Counted from the first letter of the stretch, positions 9,820-20,986 are shown. The stretch: 64,000 bases of DNA from Nitrosomonas aestuarii (GCF_003046585.1 NZ_QAAE01000003.1:239921-303920); one strand, 5' to 3'. Made by a program: numbers and translations. The notes: generated by a model not told the origin, from the letters alone.

Positions 9820-10932
9820 ATGAAACAGGTTGGTTTTGTCGGTTGGCGTGGTATGGTGGGTTCTGTCTTGATGCAGCGTATGCGTGAGGAAGAAGACTTT
9901 TCTTTGATTGATCCTGTGTTTTTTTCAACTTCTCAAAAAGGGGAGAAAGGACCCGATATTGGAAAAAATATTCCGTTGCTTAAAGATGCTTATGATTTAA
10001 ATGATCTTGCTGCAATGGATGTCATTGTTTCTTGTCAGGGCGGTGATTATACCAATAAGATTGCCAAAGAACTTAGACAGGCGGGGTGGCAGGGATACTG
10101 GATCGATGCTGCCTCAGCCTTGCGAATGAATGATGATGCAGTCATTATTCTCGACCCTGTAAATATGCCTGTAATAGAGCGAGCTTTGCACGATGGTGTG
10201 AAAAACTATATTGGCGGCAATTGTACTGTCAGTCTGATGTTAATGGCTGTTGGGGGGCTCATTGAGAAGGGCTTGGTTGAATGGGTGAATGTAATGACTT
10301 ATCAGGCTGCATCAGGTGCCGGTGCACGTAATATGCGTGAACTACTGCAACAAATGGGGGAAGCTCATAGAGTAGCCAAAGATCTGCTTGATGATCCGGC
10401 TTCAAGTATTTTGGATATTGATCGTGAAGTTGCAGGTACACTTCGTGATAAAAATTTTCCGGTTGCCAATTTTGGGGTACCGTTAGCAGGCAGTTTGATT
10501 CCTTGGATTGATAAAGCTGTAGCCAACGGTCAAAGCCGTGAAGAATGGAAAGGCTTAGCTGAAACCAATAAAATTATGGGCAGAAAGGACTCTCCAGTGC
10601 CGGTCGATGGGACTTGTGTACGTATCGGCGCCATGCGATGCCATAGTCAGGCGCTTACAATGAAGCTCAAAAAGAATGTGCCTTTAAACGAAGTGGAAGA
10701 TATTATTACCGAAGCCAATGAATGGGTTCAGGTTATTCCAAATGAGCGCGAGGTAACAACAGAAAAACTAACCCCTGCAGCTGTTACCGGTTCTTTATCA
10801 ATACCAGTCGGGCGTATTCGAAAATTAGCAATGGGTGATGAGTATCTATCAGCATTTACCGTTGGTGATCAATTGCTTTGGGGCGCTGCTGAGCCGTTAC
10901 GCAGAATGCTTAGAATTCTAGTGCAACATTAA
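9820..10932 (+). CDS. asd: Asd, aspartate-semialdehyde dehydrogenase
   Basis: 370 residues, the long proteobacterial type. N-terminal NADP site [18 protein letters not shown]. The catalytic cysteine is in [12 protein letters not shown] (C135), with the family motifs [15 protein letters not shown] and [17 protein letters not shown]. It reduces aspartyl phosphate to the semialdehyde for lysine, methionine, threonine and diaminopimelate. It follows leuB by 73 bases in the conserved betaproteobacterial order leuB-asd-fimV-truA. Confidence 0.97.
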   Translation: MKQVGFVGWRGMVGSVLMQRMREEEDFSLIDPVFFSTSQKGEKGPDIGKNIPLLKDAYDLNDLAAMDVIVSCQGGDYTNKIAKELRQAGWQGYWIDAASALRMNDDAVIILDPVNMPVIERALHDGVKNYIGGNCTVSLMLMAVGGLIEKGLVEWVNVMTYQAASGAGARNMRELLQQMGEAHRVAKDLLDDPASSILDIDREVAGTLRDKNFPVANFGVPLAGSLIPWIDKAVANGQSREEWKGLAETNKIMGRKDSPVPVDGTCVRIGAMRCHSQALTMKLKKNVPLNEVEDIITEANEWVQVIPNEREVTTEKLTPAAVTGSLSIPVGRIRKLAMGDEYLSAFTVGDQLLWGAAEPLRRMLRILVQH

Positions 10933-11014
10933 ATTCAGACAATTATTGACTGATTATTAAGACAAATGGTATCGTCTTACCATAAAGTTCAGAATTATTT
11001 TCAAAGAATTAGCA

Positions 11015-11020
11015 TATAAT
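11015..11020 (+). promoter_or_regulatory. Candidate -10 box for fimV
   Basis: A perfect TATAAT lies 83 bases before the fimV start, in the 170-base gap after asd, with no convincing -35. Upstream, ATGGTA-tcgtct-TACCAT (10967-10984) can form a hairpin that may end asd transcription, though no T tract follows. Confidence 0.35.
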
Positions 11021-11102
11021 TCGCGGAATATTTAGAACTTGCATCATCAAAGGTAGTGCTAGGCTAGATCTATTTCCTTTTGAGAACAAGAGAGGGTCCT
11101 CT

Positions 11103-13763
11103 GTGTATACTTCTTTTTTAAGAGCATGTTTGTATTTATTCGGCTTAATTTTCACAATAACAGTTAATGCTGCTGGGCTTGGTAAATTAACAATCAATTC
11201 CTCCCTGGGGCAGCCTCTTAATGCAGAAATCGACTTGGTTTCCGTCAGTGAAGAAGAGCTGTCAACATTAAAAGCCGAATTTGCTTCCCGTGAGGCATTT
11301 GCGCAAGCGGGTATACGGTATGAACCTTTTTTCTCGACTTTTAGGGTTTTAATAGAGTCGCGTGTCAATGGTACTCCTTACGTCAAAATTACTTCTCCGC
11401 AATCAATTAACGAACCTTTTCTAAATATGTTGGTGGAGCTCAGCTGGGCTTCAGGACGTTTGTTGCGTGAATACACTGTATTGCTTGATCCTGCGGATAC
11501 TCAAGTATCGGAACCAGTAGTACCGGTTGTACGTTCAGTTCAGGAAAATACAGGGGTTATTGCAGGAACGGAGACTATTTCTGCAGTACAGGGTGCGTCA
11601 CAAATGACGCCTGTCACTTCGCCCCCTGTAGCGCAGCCAGCCATGGAAATGCGGCAGTTGACCCCTGAGCGTGCCGTTCAACCACCTGATACATATGGTC
11701 CGATATTAGAGGGAGATACGCTGTCGTCAATTGCCAGGCAGGTTAAACCCAAAGAAGTCAATGTAAACCAAATGCTGGTAGCACTGTATCGGGCAAATCG
11801 TGAAGCTTTCATCGCAGACAACATGAATTTGCTCAGAACAGGTGTGGTTTTAAAAATTCCGGATTTGCAAGCGTTAACTGAAATCAGCGAAAAGGACGCA
11901 AGTGCTGAAGTCAAAGTACAGGTAAGCAATTGGCATCAATATCGCCAGAATTTGGCTTTGTCATCACAAGAACAGCAAGGTTCTGAAACCCTTAAACAAA
12001 CTGATTCTGGACAAATTACTACGACAATTGACAGCGCCGCAGTTACACAAGCCAGAACGCCGGAAGAAGTATTGCGGTTGTCGAGCGGCGCGAGCGCCTC
12101 GGATTCTCAGAATGTACCTTCAGATCTCAGTACGCAAGAACGCGTGCGCATGATGGAGGAGGATGCCATTGCTCGTAATCTCGCTTTACGAGAAGCGAAT
12201 GAACGAGTTGCCATGCTAGAAAAGAATGTTGAGAATTTACAAAAATTATTAGCATTGCAGAGCTCAGATTTAACGCAGGCACAGATAAATGCACAGACAC
12301 AGGTGCAACGACCGAAGTCTGAAATAGAGTCAATTGAAGTCATTCAATCTGATGCTATATCATCAGAAGTTGAATTTGCAGATTCTGCAATTGAATTAGA
12401 CGTTATGACAGAAGCAGATTCAACAACATTACCAGCAACAGATAAAGCAGAAATGATTGAAACAAAACCTGTTGCACCCGCAGTACCGATTGAGTCCAGC
12501 TCAAATCCAATACAGTCCCCTGAGTCGGAAGAAGCATCAGTGCTGGATCAAGTCATGGACAATCTGATTTATTTAGGCGCAATTGCAGCAATTTTATTGC
12601 TCACTCTACTTGCAGTTGTTTTCAGGCGAAGGAGAAAAGCCGCGGAGGCTGAAGCCGAAGCTGAAGAATCCAAATATGAAGAGTTATCGTCAGCGCTACG
12701 TAACAAAACAGCGGCAGCGGTGGCTGCTGCTCACGTTGTTGAAAATGAAAAGGATGATCAAGATGAGTTCGATCAACCGGACCATTTTTTCCCGGAAGAA
12801 AACTCGCGAACAAGTGATGACGTAACAAAAATAGATTTAACGTCTGATTCTGATGAACCAGTTAAAACTTTGGAACAAGAATCATTTGATTCCGATCAGG
12901 CAATAGAACTCGACTTCTCTAATGAAAATGAACAATCTGAGAATGAAGCAACCCAGTTATTAAGTGAATCAGAATCATCTGCTGAAATAAATGAATTTGA
13001 TGATAACAATTCTTCCGGTATTGGCGGCTTGAGTGACGCGCCAGATGAGTTAAACGATTTGCTTGGTTCTGGTGATCAATCAAAAGCAGAGGTGCCAGAA
13101 AATGACATCGTAATTGACGATGAGCATTCAATTGATTTTCCAGATAATGAAGTGAATCTTGCGGATAATGATACAGAGAACTATGAATTGAAAATTGACT
13201 TTGATGAAACGAAAGAGTCACCAGAAGCTCATGAATGGAATGAAGCTGAATCAAACAAGGAACAAGCCTCAAAGTCTGAATCTCATGCTGATGATAACGC
13301 CCTTGATTTTTCAATCGACCCTTCAGCAATTGATTTAGCCGATGATAGCAATGCGATTGATGAAAATGCCCATAAAAAAGACAGCGAAGTAAATATGCTT
13401 GACATACCTGAATTGGATTCATCGTCTAAATTACAGGATCCTGATGTCAACGCCAATGCTTTAGCAAATTCAGAAAAGGAAGCGTCGGAAATTGATTTCT
13501 CTGATATCAATCTGGATATAGAAAATACCGACGAAATTTCTGATCATCAGGAAAAAGACAGAGAAAATGAGTCTGCTGCCGCATTTTCCGAGCCAAATGC
13601 AAAAAATGAGCAATGGCATGAAATAGAAACTAAAATTGATTTGGCAAGAGCTTACCTGGAAATGGAAGACAAGGAAGGCGCAAGAGAAATGCTCGAAGAA
13701 GTTGTTCAGGAAGGCGATGATAATCAACAAAAAACTGCAACAGAATTACTGGAAAAGCTGTAG
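11103..13763 (+). CDS. fimV: FimV/HubP family type IV pilus / pole-organising protein
   Basis: 886 residues from GTG 11103, with AGAGGG eight bases upstream. The first 25 residues form a signal peptide ending VNA. The FimV N-terminal domain follows directly (AGLGKLTINSSLGQPLNAEIDL). A LysM peptidoglycan-binding domain lies at about 200-255 (GPILEGDTLSSIARQV...), a coiled coil at about 345-385, one transmembrane segment at about 487-507 (IYLGAIAAILLLTLLAVVF) and basic RRRRK next to it. A very acidic D/E/S/N-rich cytoplasmic region of about 330 residues ends in the FimV C-terminal TPR-like motif (KIDLARAYLEMEDKEGAREMLEEVV). In the family it organises cell-pole machinery and type IV pilus assembly. 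Confidence 0.93.
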   Translation: MYTSFLRACLYLFGLIFTITVNAAGLGKLTINSSLGQPLNAEIDLVSVSEEELSTLKAEFASREAFAQAGIRYEPFFSTFRVLIESRVNGTPYVKITSPQSINEPFLNMLVELSWASGRLLREYTVLLDPADTQVSEPVVPVVRSVQENTGVIAGTETISAVQGASQMTPVTSPPVAQPAMEMRQLTPERAVQPPDTYGPILEGDTLSSIARQVKPKEVNVNQMLVALYRANREAFIADNMNLLRTGVVLKIPDLQALTEISEKDASAEVKVQVSNWHQYRQNLALSSQEQQGSETLKQTDSGQITTTIDSAAVTQARTPEEVLRLSSGASASDSQNVPSDLSTQERVRMMEEDAIARNLALREANERVAMLEKNVENLQKLLALQSSDLTQAQINAQTQVQRPKSEIESIEVIQSDAISSEVEFADSAIELDVMTEADSTTLPATDKAEMIETKPVAPAVPIESSSNPIQSPESEEASVLDQVMDNLIYLGAIAAILLLTLLAVVFRRRRKAAEAEAEAEESKYEELSSALRNKTAAAVAAAHVVENEKDDQDEFDQPDHFFPEENSRTSDDVTKIDLTSDSDEPVKTLEQESFDSDQAIELDFSNENEQSENEATQLLSESESSAEINEFDDNNSSGIGGLSDAPDELNDLLGSGDQSKAEVPENDIVIDDEHSIDFPDNEVNLADNDTENYELKIDFDETKESPEAHEWNEAESNKEQASKSESHADDNALDFSIDPSAIDLADDSNAIDENAHKKDSEVNMLDIPELDSSSKLQDPDVNANALANSEKEASEIDFSDINLDIENTDEISDHQEKDRENESAAAFSEPNAKNEQWHEIETKIDLARAYLEMEDKEGAREMLEEVVQEGDDNQQKTATELLEKL

Positions 13764-13836
13764 TGTATTTGTTTGCTTATTTAGAATGTGTGTGTAGTTT
13801 TTTGGCTTGTCATCATAGACTGACTCCAGCAATATT

Positions 13837-14634
13837 GTGAGAATTGCACTTATACTTGAGTACAATGGAAGCAATTATTGTGGATGGCAGAGTCAACCAT
13901 GTGGGTGCTCAATACAGGATAAGTTAGAATTCGCTTTATCACAAATTGCCTGTGAATCAATTCGCGTGGTAACAGCCGGACGAACCGATACAGGTGTGCA
14001 CGCTTTGTATCAAGTAGTCCATTTTGATACATCAGCGTTGCGCCCACTGAATGCGTGGGTTCGAGGTGTCAATGCATTCTTGCCAAAAGATATTGCGATA
14101 CTATGGGCCCACGCGGTCTCAGACCAGTTTCATGCGCGTTTCAGTGCACATGCCCGATGTTATCAATATTTACTGCTCAATCATCCTATACGGCCAGGCA
14201 TTTTCTCCCAAAAAGTTGGTTGGTTCCATCAGCCACTTGATCTTGAAAAGATGCAAGCCGGTGCCAAGAAACTGATTGGCAGACATGATTTCTCAGCCTT
14301 TCGCGCCGCTGAGTGCCAGGCAAAAACACCAGTACGCACACTGACACGCCTGGAGATATCACACCGTGGTAATATGATGCTGTTTGATTTTTGTGCTAAT
14401 GCATTTTTACATCATATGGTGCGAAACATCGTAGGGTGTCTAGTCTATGTTGGCAAAGGAAAATATTCTCCAGACTGGATGCAGATTTTATTGGAAAACC
14501 GCAATAGAACATTCGCTGCCCCCACATTTTCTGCGGCAGGTTTATATTTAACCGGCATTATGTATGATCCAAAGTGGAATTTTCCCAAATTGAGCGAAAG
14601 TTTAAGTTTTATGGATTATTCGCGTGTTTCATGA
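13837..14634 (+). CDS. truA: TruA, tRNA pseudouridine(38-40) synthase
   Basis: 265 residues from a GTG start. Catalytic aspartate in TAGRTDTGVHALYQVVHFDT. Also GNNYCGWQSQP-like entry (YNGSNYCGWQSQP), FHARFSAHARCYQYLLLN and the C-terminal FLHHMVRNIVGCLVYVGKGK. Makes pseudouridines in the tRNA anticodon stem-loop. No clear Shine-Dalgarno before the GTG, so the start is the least certain part. It lies between fimV and trpF, the usual order. Confidence 0.96.
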   Translation: MRIALILEYNGSNYCGWQSQPCGCSIQDKLEFALSQIACESIRVVTAGRTDTGVHALYQVVHFDTSALRPLNAWVRGVNAFLPKDIAILWAHAVSDQFHARFSAHARCYQYLLLNHPIRPGIFSQKVGWFHQPLDLEKMQAGAKKLIGRHDFSAFRAAECQAKTPVRTLTRLEISHRGNMMLFDFCANAFLHHMVRNIVGCLVYVGKGKYSPDWMQILLENRNRTFAAPTFSAAGLYLTGIMYDPKWNFPKLSESLSFMDYSRVS

Positions 14635-14656
14635 CGACTTCTAGTCAATTTAAAAT

Positions 14657-15274
14657 ATGACGGTCCGCGTAAAAATTTGCGGGATTACCCGCGTAGAAGA
14701 TGTCATTTCAGCGATTAAATGGGGTGCGGATGCCATCGGTTTTGTGTTCTGGCCCAAAAGTGCGCGTTATGTCACGCCACAGCAAGCAAGTAAAATTGCA
14801 GCAAAAATACCGGCCTTTATCAATACAGTAGGCGTTTATGTCGATCCTGATTCCGACTGGGTTGAAGAAACTGCATCAGCCGCCAAATTAAGTTTGTTAC
14901 AATTTCATGGTAATGAGGACCCCGGGTTTTGCGAGCAATTTTCTTTGTCTTATATTAAGGCAATTCGCGTCAAGGATGATGTGGATTTGTTACAATATGC
15001 CAATCAATATCACACGGCCAAAGGATTGCTGCTGGATACCTACGCAAAGAGCATGCCAGGTGGCACCGGACAAGTATTTGACTGGCGGTTAATTCCACAA
15101 TATTTACCGCTGCCAGTGATTTTATCGGGAGGATTGAATACCGAAAATGTCGCAACTGCAGTCAAACAAGTTCGTCCTTGGGCAGTAGATGTATCCAGTG
15201 GTGTAGAATCGGCAAAAGGTATAAAAGATGAGCAAAAAATTATTGCTTTCATGCAAGGAGTTCGAGAACTGTGA
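14657..15274 (+). CDS. trpF: TrpF, phosphoribosylanthranilate isomerase
   Basis: 205 residues. TIM-barrel isomerase of tryptophan synthesis. The catalytic cysteine is in [12 protein letters not shown] (C7) and the general-acid aspartate in [30 protein letters not shown] and [16 protein letters not shown] form the phosphate site. Its stop overlaps the trpB GTG (GTGA), implying translational coupling. Confidence 0.97.
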   Translation: MTVRVKICGITRVEDVISAIKWGADAIGFVFWPKSARYVTPQQASKIAAKIPAFINTVGVYVDPDSDWVEETASAAKLSLLQFHGNEDPGFCEQFSLSYIKAIRVKDDVDLLQYANQYHTAKGLLLDTYAKSMPGGTGQVFDWRLIPQYLPLPVILSGGLNTENVATAVKQVRPWAVDVSSGVESAKGIKDEQKIIAFMQGVREL

Positions 15275-16470
15275 ATGTTTATGATCTACCGAATAAAAGT
15301 GGTCATTTTGGCCCCTATGGCGGTGTGTTTGTCGCTGAAACGTTGATTTCGGCTTTGGATGAATTGCGCGAACAATACGTGCACTATCGTAGTGATCCTG
15401 ATTTTCAGGACGAATTCGCATATGAATTAAAACATTATGTGGGGCGCCCAAGCCCCATTTATCATGCCAAGCGTTGGTCGGCGCACCTGGGTGGCGCTCA
15501 AATTCTTCTTAAACGCGAAGATTTAAACCATACTGGCGCTCATAAGGTGAACAATACTATCGGTCAGGCACTGTTGGCCCGGCGCATGGGTAAAAACCGT
15601 GTAATCGCTGAAACAGGTGCTGGTCAGCATGGAGTGGCGACTGCAACAGTAGCAGCACGCTACGGAATGGAATGCGTCGTTTATATGGGTGCTGAAGATG
15701 TCAGACGCCAGGCTACCAATGTATATCGAATGAAATTATTGGGTGCTGAAGTAATCCCGGTTGAATCCGGTTCGCGCACACTCAAAGATGCGCTCAATGA
15801 AGCCATGCGCGACTGGGTGACACATGTTGAAGATACTTTTTATATCATCGGTACCGTTGCTGGCCCACACCCTTATCCCATGATGGTGCGTGACTTCCAA
15901 ACGGTAATTGGAAAAGAAGCCAAAACACAGATGGAAGAAACCTTTGGACGGCAGCCGGATGTGTTGATTGCCTGTGTGGGCGGTGGTTCCAATGCTATCG
16001 GCTTGTTTTATCCCTATATCGATAATGAGAATGTGCGAATGGTTGGTGTGGAGGCCGCTGGAAAGGGCTTGGATACAAACCAGCATGCTGCAACATTAAT
16101 GAAAGGTAAGCCCGGCGTACTGCATGGAAACCGGACTTATTTGATTCAGGACGAAAACGGTCAAATCATCGAGACACACTCTATTTCGGCTGGGCTGGAT
16201 TATCCTGGCGTTGGACCTGAACACGCCTGGCTGAAAGATATTCATCGTGCTGAATATGTTGGTATTACAGACGAAGAAGCCTTGGAAGCATTTCACGCAT
16301 TATGTCGTTTTGAAGGCATCATGCCCGCACTTGAGTCAAGCCATGCCTTGGCCTATGCAGCTAAATTTGCACCAACTCTTGCTCAGGATCAATTGCTTTT
16401 AGTCAATCTCTCCGGACGTGGTGACAAGGATATGGCAACTGTTGCAGAAATGTCTGGACTTTCTCTCTGA
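15271..16470 (+). CDS. trpB: TrpB, tryptophan synthase beta chain
   Basis: 399 residues from GTG 15271 inside GTGA shared with trpF. The PLP lysine is in [22 protein letters not shown]. Also [20 protein letters not shown], the phosphate loop [14 protein letters not shown] and the C-terminal [15 protein letters not shown]. Joins indole and serine. Standard length for TrpB1. Confidence 0.98.
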   Translation: MNVYDLPNKSGHFGPYGGVFVAETLISALDELREQYVHYRSDPDFQDEFAYELKHYVGRPSPIYHAKRWSAHLGGAQILLKREDLNHTGAHKVNNTIGQALLARRMGKNRVIAETGAGQHGVATATVAARYGMECVVYMGAEDVRRQATNVYRMKLLGAEVIPVESGSRTLKDALNEAMRDWVTHVEDTFYIIGTVAGPHPYPMMVRDFQTVIGKEAKTQMEETFGRQPDVLIACVGGGSNAIGLFYPYIDNENVRMVGVEAAGKGLDTNQHAATLMKGKPGVLHGNRTYLIQDENGQIIETHSISAGLDYPGVGPEHAWLKDIHRAEYVGITDEEALEAFHALCRFEGIMPALESSHALAYAAKFAPTLAQDQLLLVNLSGRGDKDMATVAEMSGLSL

Positions 16471-16571
16471 GAATTATCAACCTGATAAGCTTTTTTCACA
16501 AAATTTAAATTTAGAATTCAGATGCTGACTTTATTTGCATTTTGAATTTTGAATATTTTTTATCAATTACT

Positions 16572-17378
16572 ATGAGTCGCATAGCGAAAACTTTTGCTTT
16601 ACTGCAATCAAATCGAAAAAAAGCACTGATTCCTTTTATTACTGCAGGCGACCCAGATCCTGCATTAACTGTTGATTTGATGCATTGTTTGGTCAATGCC
16701 GGTTCCGATATTATTGAGCTTGGTGTGCCGTTTTCAGACCCGATGGCGGATGGACCAACGATACAAAGGTCTTCAGAACGCGCATTGAAGCATCGAGTAG
16801 GTTTGACTACTGTACTTGAGATGGTAGCGGAATTTAGAAAAAAAAATGAGCAAACGCCTGTCGTTTTAATGGGCTATGCAAATCCTGTGGAAGCAATGGG
16901 TTACGAGCATTTCGTACTAAAAGCAAAAGATGCTGGCGTAGATGGTGTGCTCACAGTCGATTATCCACCTGAAGAATGCGAAGAATGGGTTAAATACCTG
17001 GAACAGTATGGTATAGATACAATTTTTTTGCTGTCTCCCACAACTGCTCAATCTCGCATTCAACAAGTTGCAAAACTTGCGAAAGGTTATATTTATTATG
17101 TTTCTTTAAAAGGGGTGACAGGTGCTGCGCATCTGGATTTAAAAAATGTTGAATCCATGCTGGAGAAATTACGTGCAGCAATAGCTATACCCATTGGTGT
17201 AGGCTTTGGCATACGTGATAGTGAAACAGCGAGTGCGGTTGCACAACTGGCAGATGCCGTTGTAATCGGTAGCCGTATAATCGAAGAAATTGAGCATTCA
17301 CCCCAGTCAGAGATAGTAAAAAATGTTGGTAACTTGGTTGCAGACATGCGTAAGGCTATTGATAATAAATGCAGCTGA
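16572..17378 (+). CDS. trpA: TrpA, tryptophan synthase alpha chain
   Basis: 268 residues from ATG 16572. The frame is open ten codons further upstream, but MSRIAKTFALLQ matches the family start. Catalytic glutamate and aspartate lie in DIIELGVPFSDPMADGPTIQ and in the VDYPPEECEEW region. The phosphate site is GVGFGIRDSETA. Splits indole-glycerol phosphate and passes indole to TrpB. About 100 bases separate it from trpB, with no terminator evident. Confidence 0.97.
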   Translation: MSRIAKTFALLQSNRKKALIPFITAGDPDPALTVDLMHCLVNAGSDIIELGVPFSDPMADGPTIQRSSERALKHRVGLTTVLEMVAEFRKKNEQTPVVLMGYANPVEAMGYEHFVLKAKDAGVDGVLTVDYPPEECEEWVKYLEQYGIDTIFLLSPTTAQSRIQQVAKLAKGYIYYVSLKGVTGAAHLDLKNVESMLEKLRAAIAIPIGVGFGIRDSETASAVAQLADAVVIGSRIIEEIEHSPQSEIVKNVGNLVADMRKAIDNKCS

Positions 17379-17409
17379 ATATAATCTCTCATAGAGGAGA
17401 GTACTATTT

Positions 17410-18288
17410 ATGAGTTGGTTTCAAAATATCATACCACCTAAAATAAAACGCAAAGAAAACGGTGAAAAGAAAATTGTTCCAGAAGGACTTTGGAGCAAAT
17501 GCAGTTCTTGTGAAGCCGTGCTCTACTATACTGATTTGGTTAAAAATCTGAACGTCTGTCCTCGGTGTGATTTTCATAACCGTATTTCTGCCAGAACACG
17601 TATTGATTATTTGCTTGATGAAAATATCCGTCAGGAAATTGGGATTGAAGTTCAACCCACCGATCCTTTGAAATTTAAAGATAGTAAACGCTATGTTGAT
17701 CGTCTATCGCAAGCCAAATCGAATATCGATGAAGATGATTCCCTGATAGTAATGAAAGGCAGCATCCTGTCTGTGCCACTTGTTGTCGCCGTATTTGAGT
17801 TCGGATTTATGGGCGGTTCAATGGGATCAGTTGTTGGAGAACGTTTTGTCCGGGGAATAAATGCTTGCATTGATCATCAAGTGCCCTTTGTCTGTTTTAC
17901 CGCCAGTGGGGGTGCACGTATGCAAGAAGGATTATTCTCCCTAATGCAAATGGCCAAAACATCAGCAGCACTTACGCGTCTAAGCCGTGAGAAATTACCC
18001 TTTATATCTGTACTCACTGACCCAACTATGGGCGGTGTTTCTGCCAGTTTTGCTTTTATTGGTGATATTGTCGTAGCCGAGCCAGGTGCTTTAATTGGAT
18101 TTGCTGGTCCACGTGTTATTGAACAAACTGTACGGCAGAAATTACCGGAAGGTTTTCAACGGGCTGAGTTTTTATTAGACCACGGGGCAGTAGATATGAT
18201 TATTGATCGCAGGCAGATGCGCGAAAAAATTGCAAACCTATCCACTTTACTGATGCGCATCCCAGCACCTGCAACAATATCGGTTTGA
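17410..18288 (+). CDS. accD: AccD, acetyl-CoA carboxylase carboxyltransferase beta subunit
   Basis: 292 residues, ATG after AGAGGAGAG. N-terminal zinc ribbon C-x2-C-x15-C-x2-C (CSSC...CPRC, residues about 30-52). Then the crotonase-like carboxyltransferase with [35 protein letters not shown] and [20 protein letters not shown]. Works with AccA on malonyl-CoA formation. The trpA-accD-folC order is conserved in Beta- and Gammaproteobacteria. Confidence 0.97.
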   Translation: MSWFQNIIPPKIKRKENGEKKIVPEGLWSKCSSCEAVLYYTDLVKNLNVCPRCDFHNRISARTRIDYLLDENIRQEIGIEVQPTDPLKFKDSKRYVDRLSQAKSNIDEDDSLIVMKGSILSVPLVVAVFEFGFMGGSMGSVVGERFVRGINACIDHQVPFVCFTASGGARMQEGLFSLMQMAKTSAALTRLSREKLPFISVLTDPTMGGVSASFAFIGDIVVAEPGALIGFAGPRVIEQTVRQKLPEGFQRAEFLLDHGAVDMIIDRRQMREKIANLSTLLMRIPAPATISV

Positions 18289-18384
18289 GTTAAATAAATC
18301 GCAACGAAAATTAAAATAATTAATTGTTTGCTCTTCTGATTGATTTATTATCTCATGTGCAAACATGGGTAATAGTTTACCTTA

Positions 18385-19686
18385 ATGCACCCTGATCTGA
18401 AAAATAACTCACTTGCACAGTGGCTGGAATACCTTGCACAGCTACACCCAAAAACAATTGACATGACACTCGAACGCGCCGCCCAGGTGCGTTTTGAGCT
18501 TGGGTTAACACCGACCTGTCCGGTGATTATTGTTGGCGGAACCAATGGAAAGGGGTCTGTCTGCGCGATGCTGGAATCTATTTTAACCATAGCAGGTTAC
18601 CATGTCGGGTGTTATACATCACCGCACCTTAATCGTTACAACGAGCGCATCCGTATTCGACAAAAAGAAGTAACGAATCAACAATTATGTGAAGCGTTCT
18701 TCCATGTCAATCAGGCAAGGGAGAATCGCCGTATTTCGTTAACTTTTTTTGAATTCAGCACACTTGCTGCGATGCACTTATTTGTTTCTGCACAAGTTGA
18801 TGTTGCCATACTTGAGGTAGGTTTGGGCGGGCGCTTGGACGCTGTTAATATTTTTGATGCTGATTGCGCTATCCTGACAAGTATAGCCCTTGACCACATG
18901 GATTATTTAGGAGATTCCCGTGACGCTATCGGATATGAAAAGGCGGGTATATTTAGACAGAACAAACCAGCCATTTGCGCAGAAGCAGATCTGCCATGCA
19001 GCATTGTTCAGTTTGCAGAAAATACCCGTGCTCAGTTGAAAATAATCAATCAGAATTTTGGTTATACCGAGAAGGTTGATCACTGGAATTTTTGGAGCCA
19101 TAAAGGGTGGCGTCGGACTCTGCCGCTTCCTGCACTGCGCGGCGCTTATCAATTGCAAAACGCCAGTGCATGCCTAATGGCTTTGGAAATGCTCAGCGAT
19201 CAATTACCGGTTAGCATGCAGGCAATCCGTGAAGGATTATTAAAGGTTTCTTTGCCTGGAAGATTTCAGGTGACATCAAATCAACCTATGATTATTTTGG
19301 ATGTTGCACATAATCCTGCAGCAGCGCAAGCGCTGGCAAAAAATCTTAAAATCACTCAACCATCCGGTAAAACATATGCCGTTTTTGCTATGCTACGTGA
19401 TAAAGACATTTATGGAGTGATACAGGAACTTGAGCAACATATAGATATCTGGTTATTATCTTCCATTGATGCATACAGAGGTGCTAATGCCGATGAATTA
19501 TTACAAAATCTTTATAAACTGAAAGCTATCCGGGAAAGCCACAATTTTCACAAATTTGAGAATATTGAATCGGCTTATGTATTTGCCTGTGAACAAGCAG
19601 ACAAAAATGATAGAATTTGCGTGTTTGGGTCTTTCTATACAGTAGGTGCAGTTTTAGGGCATCAGGAATTAAGAAAGGGAAAATAA
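18385..19686 (+). CDS. folC: FolC, dihydrofolate/folylpolyglutamate synthase
   Basis: 433 residues. Mur-ligase-type ATP site VGGTNGKGSVCAMLE near residue 50, then YTSPHLNRYNERIRI, EVGLGGRLDAVNI, TSIALDHMDYLGDS and the C-terminal-domain LDVAHNPAAAQAL and FAMLRDKD. Adds glutamate to dihydropteroate and folates. Upstream spacing of 96 bases and downstream of 23 bases to the SPOR gene. Confidence 0.97.
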   Translation: MHPDLKNNSLAQWLEYLAQLHPKTIDMTLERAAQVRFELGLTPTCPVIIVGGTNGKGSVCAMLESILTIAGYHVGCYTSPHLNRYNERIRIRQKEVTNQQLCEAFFHVNQARENRRISLTFFEFSTLAAMHLFVSAQVDVAILEVGLGGRLDAVNIFDADCAILTSIALDHMDYLGDSRDAIGYEKAGIFRQNKPAICAEADLPCSIVQFAENTRAQLKIINQNFGYTEKVDHWNFWSHKGWRRTLPLPALRGAYQLQNASACLMALEMLSDQLPVSMQAIREGLLKVSLPGRFQVTSNQPMIILDVAHNPAAAQALAKNLKITQPSGKTYAVFAMLRDKDIYGVIQELEQHIDIWLLSSIDAYRGANADELLQNLYKLKAIRESHNFHKFENIESAYVFACEQADKNDRICVFGSFYTVGAVLGHQELRKGK

Positions 19687-19709
19687 TCAGTAATACTTGA
19701 CTATCTAAA

Positions 19710-20378
19710 ATGAACAAAAATATCACTGAAGAAGAGCTATTGCTCAGAAAGCGCGCCCGGAGGCGTTTGGTAGGTGCAATTGTGCTGGTTGTGGCGGCAA
19801 TCATCATTCTGCCCATGATATTTGATGAACCCAAACCTGATGCAGAAACACATGAAATTGATATTCATCTTTTCCCTAAAGAAGATATTACCGAGATACC
19901 GCCTTTAGTTCTGCCATCTGAGACCCCACCACCGTTAGGCAACATAAATGAAACGATTGACCAAGCAGAGTTTTCATCTGCTTTATCGCCTGATTTTTCA
20001 GATGTACTCCAACCGTTAGACCAGGTTTATGATGCCAATGAAAATGATGAAAATATCGTAAAAAGTCACATTCCTATACCAGGAATCAAGCCGAGATTCG
20101 AGATTGCACAGACTGTGCATACGAAACAACAGCCAAGTCAAGCCTCCGATCAATATGTTGTGCAGTTAGGCGCTTTTTCCGACAAAACAAAAGCACAGCA
20201 ACAGTTGAACAATCTTAAGTCTAGTGGAGTCAGAAGTGTATATACAGAAACACATATGATCAACGGCAATGTTGTCACGCGTGTACGTATTGGTCCTTTT
20301 TCAAATCGTAATGTTGCGGAGCTTGAGCTTGAAAAACTCAAAAGATTGGGGCTCGACGGTGTAGTGACGCCGAGATAA
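19710..20378 (+). CDS. SPOR domain membrane protein (DedD-like)
   Basis: 222 residues. A short cytoplasmic basic N-terminus (LLRKRARRRL) leads to one transmembrane helix (VGAIVLVVAAIIILPMIF, about 22-39). A periplasmic acidic/proline linker of about 100 residues comes next, and then a C-terminal SPOR domain (YVVQLGAFSDKTKAQQQL... VRIGPFSNRNVAELELEKL, about 148-222). SPOR domains bind denuded septal glycan. This architecture and the place between folC and cvpA fit DedD, a division-associated protein. The linker is not conserved, so the DedD name is by context. Confidence 0.88.
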   Translation: MNKNITEEELLLRKRARRRLVGAIVLVVAAIIILPMIFDEPKPDAETHEIDIHLFPKEDITEIPPLVLPSETPPPLGNINETIDQAEFSSALSPDFSDVLQPLDQVYDANENDENIVKSHIPIPGIKPRFEIAQTVHTKQQPSQASDQYVVQLGAFSDKTKAQQQLNNLKSSGVRSVYTETHMINGNVVTRVRIGPFSNRNVAELELEKLKRLGLDGVVTPR

Positions 20379-20464
20379 AAAATGCGACTATTTTAACTTT
20401 GTCACTTGTCCCCAGATCAAATTAGATTAGTAGCGCTCAATTTAGCGCGTAAGCTTTCTTATCA

Positions 20465-20986
20465 ATGACTATTTTTGACTATGTTGTCCTAGGTATTTTT
20501 TTTATATCAGTCATCTTAAGTATCATTCGGGGTTTGGTGCGCGAGGTCTTATCAATCGCAGGTTGGGTGGTTGCTTTTATTGCGGCAAGTACATTTACAC
20601 ATGATTTGGAGCCTTATATGCCACCTGAGATAGGTGGTGAGTCGCTGCGGCTTATTTCTGCGTTTATTCTGGTGTTTATCGTAACTTTGATTGTTTCCGT
20701 TTTAATCACCACGTTGATGAATACACTTATTAAGAATGTTGGCTTAGGTTTTATTGATCGGATTCTAGGTGCTTTTTTTGGGTTTGCCCGGGCATTGATC
20801 ATCATTATGACTTTAGTTTTGATCGCAGGTTTAACCGCTTTGCCCCAGCAACCTTTATGGCATCAAGCTGTGTTAAGCCCTCCCATGGAAGCAATGGCTG
20901 AACAAGTGCTACCCTGGTTACCTGATGACTTGTCTAAACGCATTAGCTTTGAAAGAAAAGATGAAATTATCCAGCAATCGAACTGA
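20465..20986 (+). CDS. cvpA: CvpA family membrane protein
   Basis: 173 residues with four hydrophobic helices (about 3-20, 28-45, 64-85 and 101-122). The N-terminus FDYVVLGIFFISVILSIIRG and the motif LVREVLSIAGWVVAF are CvpA hallmarks. Family members lie before purF and are needed for colicin V export in E. coli. The basic role is still poorly defined. Located 84 bases before purF. Confidence 0.94.
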   Translation: MTIFDYVVLGIFFISVILSIIRGLVREVLSIAGWVVAFIAASTFTHDLEPYMPPEIGGESLRLISAFILVFIVTLIVSVLITTLMNTLIKNVGLGFIDRILGAFFGFARALIIIMTLVLIAGLTALPQQPLWHQAVLSPPMEAMAEQVLPWLPDDLSKRISFERKDEIIQQSN